Shown here: positions 7,608 to 10,310 of the stretch, in pieces
Layout of the letters: each line of letters opens with the position of its first letter
Position numbering within the stretch: the first letter of the stretch is position 1
Source: an uncultured Prevotella sp.
GTDB lineage: Bacteria > Bacteroidota > Bacteroidia > Bacteroidales > Bacteroidaceae
Assembly (NCBI GenBank): GCA_947072805.1
Contig: CAMTJK010000117.1
Span: forward strand, 1 to 10,310
Length of the DNA: 10,310 nt
Reading direction: 5' to 3'
Notes under the pieces: model-generated
What the model saw: only the letters and a program-made list of their open reading frames with translations
Told to the model about the DNA's origin: nothing
Databases searched by the model: none
Made by a program: the position numbers and the translations under genes

Positions 7608-8273
7608 TTCCCGAACAGATTTCCAAACGATGTCGTCGGGCAGTGGAGCTTCCACATGTATAGTCTGCTTGCTTACAGGATGCACAAATTCCACGCTGCG
7701 TGCATGGAGCGATATGCTTCCGTCGGGGTTGCTGCGTCGTGCTCCGTATTTCAGGTCGCCTCTTATGGGGCATCCCATCTTTGCGAGCTGGCATCTTATC
7801 TGGTGATGGCGTCCTGTCAGCAGATTTATTTCAAGCATGAAATAGTTGTCGCTGCGTCCTGTCACGCGGTATTTCAGCACCGCCTTCTTCGATTGCGGCA
7901 CCTCGCGGTCGTAGGCATAGCTCTTGTTCTGCCGTTCGTTGCGTACGAGCCAGTGTTCCAGCATGCCCTCGCTGTGTGGAGGCTCGTTGCGTGTCAGTGC
8001 CAGGTAGGTCTTGTGGACGTCGCCCGTGCGGAACATGTCGTTAAGGCGTGCGAGAGCTTTTGAGGTGCGGGCAAACACCACCACACCGCTCACGGGACGG
8101 TCAAGACGATGAGCCACGCCGAGAAACACGTTGCCGGGCTTGCGGTATTTCTCCTTTATATAGTCTTTTACAGATTCCGACAGCGGCGTGTCGCCGGTCT
8201 TGTCGCCCTGTACTATTTCGCCAGGAGCCTTGCTGACTATTATGATATGGTTGTCTTCGTAAAGAGGAATCAT
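7602..8273 (-). CDS. RluA-family RNA pseudouridine synthase, short form without S4 domain
   Basis: A 223-aa protein that would isomerise specific uridines to pseudouridine in rRNA or tRNA in the cytoplasm. The family signature H-R-L-D-R-P-V-S-G is at residues 55-63, with Asp58 as the catalytic aspartate. The second conserved block, G-R-H-H-Q-I-R, is at 154-160, followed by G-D-L-K-Y-G (172-177) and S-L-H-A-R (188-192). The protein starts directly in the catalytic domain (Y-E-D-N-H-I-I-I-V) with no N-terminal S4 RNA-binding domain, so it is closer in build to RluA/TruC than to RluC or RluD. The target RNA and position cannot be read from sequence, so no symbol is given. The start follows an AT-rich triplet run and matches the usual start of Bacteroidales homologues as I remember them. 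No TAnnTTTG promoter is visible between it and the upstream hairpin, so it may rely on read-through from fabG or on an atypical promoter. Confidence 0.93.
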   Translation of the reverse strand: MIPLYEDNHIIIVSKAPGEIVQGDKTGDTPLSESVKDYIKEKYRKPGNVFLGVAHRLDRPVSGVVVFARTSKALARLNDMFRTGDVHKTYLALTRNEPPHSEGMLEHWLVRNERQNKSYAYDREVPQSKKAVLKYRVTGRSDNYFMLEINLLTGRHHQIRCQLAKMGCPIRGDLKYGARRSNPDGSISLHARSVEFVHPVSKQTIHVEAPLPDDIVWKSVREL

Positions 8274-8326
8274 TATGGATGGGGTCTGTTGCCGCTGCCT
8301 GTGTAGCCGCGCTGTTGTAGGTGTAT

Positions 8327-8430
8327 AAAAAAGGAGTTACGTATTACGTGGACTTTCCTGCACTGCATTTTGCCGCCGTGTTCTTGTGCGGTGGCATTGC
8401 CGGTGCCTGCTGTTCCGTAATGCGTAACTC
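8327..8430 (-). terminator. Large stem-loop with U-tract after fabG, probable terminator or structured RNA
   Basis: Arms 8334-8348 and 8416-8430 pair over 15 bp with one non-Watson-Crick position (8342 with 8422). On the minus strand the stem is followed by one C and six Ts (complement of 8332-8327), then AT. It begins 16 bp after the fabG stop codon, where a terminator is expected. The enclosed 67 nt are far longer than a normal terminator loop and hold a second stem (8371-8377 with 8390-8396). The odd position in each stem is a G-U wobble in a plus-strand RNA but a C-A mismatch in a minus-strand RNA, which does not favour the minus direction. Terminator of the tetR-fabG unit is my preferred reading; a mobile palindromic element or small RNA remains possible. 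Confidence 0.55.
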
Positions 8431-8445
8431 TGATATGGAGAATAA

Positions 8446-9192
8446 TTACATGTTCATTCCGCCGTCAACCTGAATCACCTGACCGCTTATGTAGCTTGAC
8501 ATGTCAGATGCGAGGAATGTTGCACAGTTGGCGATGTCGTCTACTGTACCGCCGCGGCGCAATGGAATCTTGTTTGCCCACTCCTTGCGTATTTCCTCCG
8601 ACAGTGCCTGTGTCATGGCTGTGTCGATGAAACCGGGAGCGATGGCGTTGGCACGAATACCCTTCGGACCCATTTCCTGTGCCACACTCTTTGCCAGAGC
8701 AATAAGTCCGGCTTTCGATGCAGCGTAGTTGCTCTGTCCGGCGTTGCCGTGAACACCTACCACCGATGCCATGTTTATTATCGAGCCGCCGCGCTGGCGC
8801 ATCATTACCGGCACGCAGGCGTGGATAAAGTTGAATGCACTCTTCAGATTCACTGCTATTACAGCATCCCACTGTGCTTCGGTCATGCGGAGCATAAGTC
8901 CGTCTTTTGTTATTCCGGCGTTGTTTACGAGGATATCGATAGAACCGAATTCCTCTTTAACCAGTTTTACAACTTCTTCTGTTTGGGCGAAGTCGGCGGC
9001 GTTGCTTGCGTAGCCTTTGGCTTTCACGCCTTTGGCTGCTATTTCAGCTTCGGTAGCTTTTCCGTTCTCGTCGATAACGAGGTCGGTGAATGCCACGTTG
9101 GCTCCTTCTTCTGCAAACTTGAGGGCTATTGCCTTGCCGATACCGCGTGCAGCACCTGTTATCAGTGCTGTCTTACCTGTTAAAAGTCCCAT
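8446..9192 (-). CDS. fabG: 3-oxoacyl-[acyl-carrier-protein] reductase FabG
   Basis: A 248-aa classical short-chain dehydrogenase/reductase. It would reduce 3-oxoacyl-ACP to (R)-3-hydroxyacyl-ACP with NADPH, the first reduction of each fatty-acid elongation cycle in the cytoplasm. The cofactor-binding glycine motif T-G-A-A-R-G-I-G is at residues 12-19, N-N-A-G at 90-93, and the catalytic residues at Asn115, Ser143, Tyr156 and Lys160 (Y-A-A-S-K). P-G-F-I-D-T at 186-191 and the C-terminal V-D-G-G-M are typical of FabG. Length is normal and the active site is complete. The start ATG follows an A/T-rich leader. The gene lies 57 bp after the tetR stop with no promoter seen between, so the two are probably co-transcribed. 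Other SDR enzymes resemble FabG, but the motifs fit FabG best. Confidence 0.93.
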   Translation of the reverse strand: MGLLTGKTALITGAARGIGKAIALKFAEEGANVAFTDLVIDENGKATEAEIAAKGVKAKGYASNAADFAQTEEVVKLVKEEFGSIDILVNNAGITKDGLMLRMTEAQWDAVIAVNLKSAFNFIHACVPVMMRQRGGSIINMASVVGVHGNAGQSNYAASKAGLIALAKSVAQEMGPKGIRANAIAPGFIDTAMTQALSEEIRKEWANKIPLRRGGTVDDIANCATFLASDMSSYISGQVIQVDGGMNM

Positions 9193-9249
9193 TTCTTTCT
9201 TTATTTTAGTTTTGTTTAGATGATTATTTCTCTTTATCTTGTCCTGCCT

Positions 9250-9843
9250 TTACTTTATCATGCTTTTGCCCAGGGCACCGTAAACCACTTTTGCCACGAG
9301 TGGCTTGCTTGTCTCTTCGGTCATGCCGTGTCCCAGTCGTCCATATATATAAGGTACTTCCAGTCCCTTTATGCAGTAGTGCGTGATGTCTGCCACAAGG
9401 TCTACGTTTTCTATATCGAACTCTCCGTCGGCTTTGCCTTCGGCGTAAACTTTCCTGAACAGTTCTATTTCGTCTTCGTCAAAGTTCTTGCGTACCTTTT
9501 CCACCATCCAGATGTTACGGAAAAACTCTGCGCGCAGGTTGCCGTTGCGCACCACAGTCTCTTTTATCATGTTCAGATGGGTGTATATCAGTTCTATTAT
9601 CTTGTCCTGTGGACGTGTTTTTTTTGCCGCCACCTCGTCGAGTTTGTCGGAGAGGCGTTCGAGTTCCGATTCTATTACGGCATAATATACGTCCTCTTTG
9701 CTTTTGAAGTAGGTGTAAAGTGTGCGGCGTCCTTTGCCCGACGATATAGCGATATCGTTCATTGTGGTGTTCTCCAGGCCGCGTTTTGCAAAGAGTTGTC
9801 GTGCTTCGTCTACGAGCTTTTGTCTTGTTTTGGATATTGACAT
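9250..9843 (-). CDS. TetR/AcrR-family transcriptional regulator
   Basis: A 197-aa protein with the TetR architecture. The N-terminal helix-turn-helix covers about residues 6-55 (T-R-Q-K-L-V-D-E-A-R, then T-T-M-N-D-I-A at 26-32 and the recognition helix with R-R-T-L-Y-T-Y-F-K-S-K at 39-49). The rest is an all-helical ligand and dimerisation domain, whose ligand I cannot predict. I place the start at ATG 9843 (M-S-I-S-K-T-R). The frame stays open up to a GTG at 9876, but that codon lies inside the operator-like inverted repeat near the expected transcription start, and the extra 11 residues do not resemble the family. The gene is followed after 57 bp by fabG. That arrangement, plus the inverted repeat over its promoter, suggests an autoregulated repressor of this two-gene unit that may respond to an acyl or lipid-like signal. 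Confidence 0.9.
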   Translation of the reverse strand: MSISKTRQKLVDEARQLFAKRGLENTTMNDIAISSGKGRRTLYTYFKSKEDVYYAVIESELERLSDKLDEVAAKKTRPQDKIIELIYTHLNMIKETVVRNGNLRAEFFRNIWMVEKVRKNFDEDEIELFRKVYAEGKADGEFDIENVDLVADITHYCIKGLEVPYIYGRLGHGMTEETSKPLVAKVVYGALGKSMIK

Positions 9844-9870
9844 ATACTGTTCCTTCCTTTCATTTAGGTA

Positions 9871-9896
9871 TTGCACATTGCAATTATCGTGTGCAA
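9871..9896. promoter_or_regulatory. Candidate TetR operator overlapping the tetR-fabG promoter
   Basis: TTGCACA at 9871-9877 and TGTGCAA at 9890-9896 form a perfect 7-bp inverted repeat with a 12-bp centre, 26 bp in total. A smaller palindrome, TTGCAA, lies inside at 9878-9883. The right arm overlaps the -7 box (9894-9901) and the element covers the likely transcription start, so a bound protein would block initiation. TetR-family dimers commonly bind palindromes of this size just upstream of their own gene. Assignment to this regulator is inference from position and symmetry. Confidence 0.5.
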
Positions 9897-9924
9897 AAGT
9901 ATTAATTTAATTTTGAATGAGCAA
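9894..9924 (-). promoter_or_regulatory. Promoter of the tetR-fabG unit
   Basis: On the minus strand the -7 box TACTTTTG (9901-9894) matches TAnnTTTG exactly. TTG at 9924-9922 stands 20 bp upstream as the -33 element, the normal Bacteroidetes spacing. Transcription would start near 9888, giving a leader of about 45 nt before the ATG at 9843. Confidence 0.75.
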
Positions 9925-10046
9925 GTAAAATGGTTGTTTTTGTCATTTCTTTTGCTTCTTTTTCCGGTGTGATAGGATAATTTTGGTAATAAATCAACCA
10001 TTATTTGGTTATTTTATCCCATTTCGAACAAAAAGTGGCGTAAATG

Positions 10047-10078
10047 TTTGGATTAAATGAAATAATGTATTACCTTTG
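10047..10078 (+). promoter_or_regulatory. Promoter of the initiator tRNA gene
   Basis: TTTG at 10047-10050, a 20-bp spacer, then TACCTTTG at 10071-10078 match the Bacteroidetes -33/-7 consensus exactly. Initiation is expected around 10083-10087, about 15 nt before the mature tRNA 5' end. The upstream DNA is very AT-rich, which would help a strong promoter. Confidence 0.85.
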
Positions 10079-10099
10079 CACTCGCTAAACGAATAACAT

Positions 10100-10172
10100 C
10101 GCGGAGTGGAGCAGTTGGTAGCTCGCCAGGCTCATAACCTGGAGGTCGCATGTTCGAGTCCTGCCTCCGCAA
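10100..10172 (+). tRNA. tRNA-Met (CAT anticodon), initiator type
   Basis: The 73-nt gene folds into a full cloverleaf. Counting from C at 10100, the first acceptor position is a C1-A72 mismatch, followed by six Watson-Crick pairs. T8 is in place, and the D stem GAGC/GCTC has A11-U24. Both C1-A72 and A11-U24 are bacterial initiator tRNA features. The anticodon arm is CCAGG CTCATAA CCTGG with CAT at 10133-10135. G30-C40 and G31-C39 are present, but position 29-41 is A-U rather than the usual third G-C pair of initiators. The T loop is TTCGAGT, and the T stem has a U52-C62 mismatch. The 3' CCA is not encoded and would be added after transcription. Confidence 0.93.
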
Positions 10173-10179
10173 CAATGGT

Positions 10180-10215
10180 AACGCAATCGGATTTACTCCG
10201 GTTGCGTTTTGTTTT
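10180..10215 (+). terminator. Intrinsic terminator of the tRNA gene
   Basis: AACGCAATCGG (10180-10190) and CCGGTTGCGTT (10198-10208) form an 11-bp stem with one wobble and a 7-nt loop. TTGTTTT follows directly. The hairpin starts 7 nt after the tRNA 3' end, so the transcript appears to be monocistronic. Confidence 0.88.
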
Positions 10216-10244
10216 ATCCCTAATCGGTCGTTAGCGTTATGATG

Positions 10245-10265
10245 ATAATTCAGAGCCGGAATTAT
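10245..10265. repeat. Small inverted repeat downstream of the tRNA terminator
   Basis: ATAATTC and GAATTAT form a perfect 7-bp inverted repeat around a 7-nt loop. It lies 30 bp beyond the tRNA terminator and 8 bp before a stronger hairpin at the window edge. No T-tract or gene adjoins it within the window, so its role is unknown. Confidence 0.45.
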
Positions 10266-10273
10266 GCAAGCGG

Positions 10274-10310
10274 CTTTCCGCCAACGTAACAGTATGACGT
10301 TGGCGGAAAG
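10274..10310. repeat. Perfect 14-bp hairpin reaching the window edge
   Basis: CTTTCCGCCAACGT (10274-10287) and ACGTTGGCGGAAAG (10297-10310) are perfectly complementary around a 9-nt loop. The right arm ends with the last base of the window, so the stem may continue. It has terminator-like strength, but the plus-strand tail is outside the window and the minus-strand side (10273 downward) has no T-run. A terminator for a neighbouring gene or a palindromic repeat are both possible. Confidence 0.6.

Noticed and set aside
8749..9183. 144-codon plus-strand frame inside fabG
   Set aside because: It is the antisense shadow of fabG, which has a complete set of catalytic motifs; the frame has no recognisable domain.
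9844..9876. Upstream GTG start adding 11 residues to the TetR protein
   Set aside because: The codon lies within the operator-like dyad near the expected transcription start, and the extra residues do not match the family, which normally begins just before the first DNA-binding helix.
10100..10310. Integrated element at the tRNA 3' end
   Set aside because: No duplicate of the tRNA 3' sequence and no integrase gene is present in the window; only hairpins follow the tRNA.

Overview
The window looks like a chromosomal housekeeping segment from a member of the Bacteroidales, most likely Prevotellaceae. The evidence is the promoters (TTTG or TTG, about 20 bp, then TAnnTTTG, the form read by the Bacteroidetes primary sigma factor), AT-rich leaders without Shine-Dalgarno sequences, a lipoprotein-type TamA homologue (TamL) encoded after tamB, and protein sequences close to those I know from Bacteroides and Prevotella. 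No phage, plasmid, transposase, CRISPR or toxin-antitoxin gene is visible.

All five protein genes lie on the minus strand; only the tRNA is on the plus strand. Read right to left: a TetR-family regulator (9843-9250) and the 3-oxoacyl-ACP reductase fabG (9192-8446) form a probable two-gene unit. It has a clear promoter at 9924-9894 and an inverted repeat across the -7 box that is a good candidate for the regulator's own operator. A large stem-loop with a U-tract (8430-8327) follows fabG. Next comes a short RluA-family pseudouridine synthase (8273-7602). Its last codon and stop lie inside one copy of a 33-bp-period direct repeat. A 301-bp gene-free stretch with two repeat families separates it from tamB (7300-2573). 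tamB overlaps tamL (2589-271) by 17 bp, and the pair ends at a strong intrinsic terminator (239-205). Divergent from tetR, on the plus strand, is an initiator-type tRNA-Met (10100-10172) with its own promoter and terminator.

Functionally, TamB and TamL would form an envelope-spanning translocation and assembly module (inner-membrane-anchored beta-taco protein plus outer-membrane barrel). FabG supplies reduced acyl chains for membrane lipids, with the TetR protein probably adjusting its expression. The pseudouridine synthase and the initiator tRNA belong to translation.

I did not find a new multi-gene system. The points most worth a second look are non-coding: the repeats before tamB, the duplicated 3' end of the pseudouridine synthase gene, the structured element after fabG, the TetR operator candidate, and a U-C mismatch in the T-stem of the initiator tRNA.
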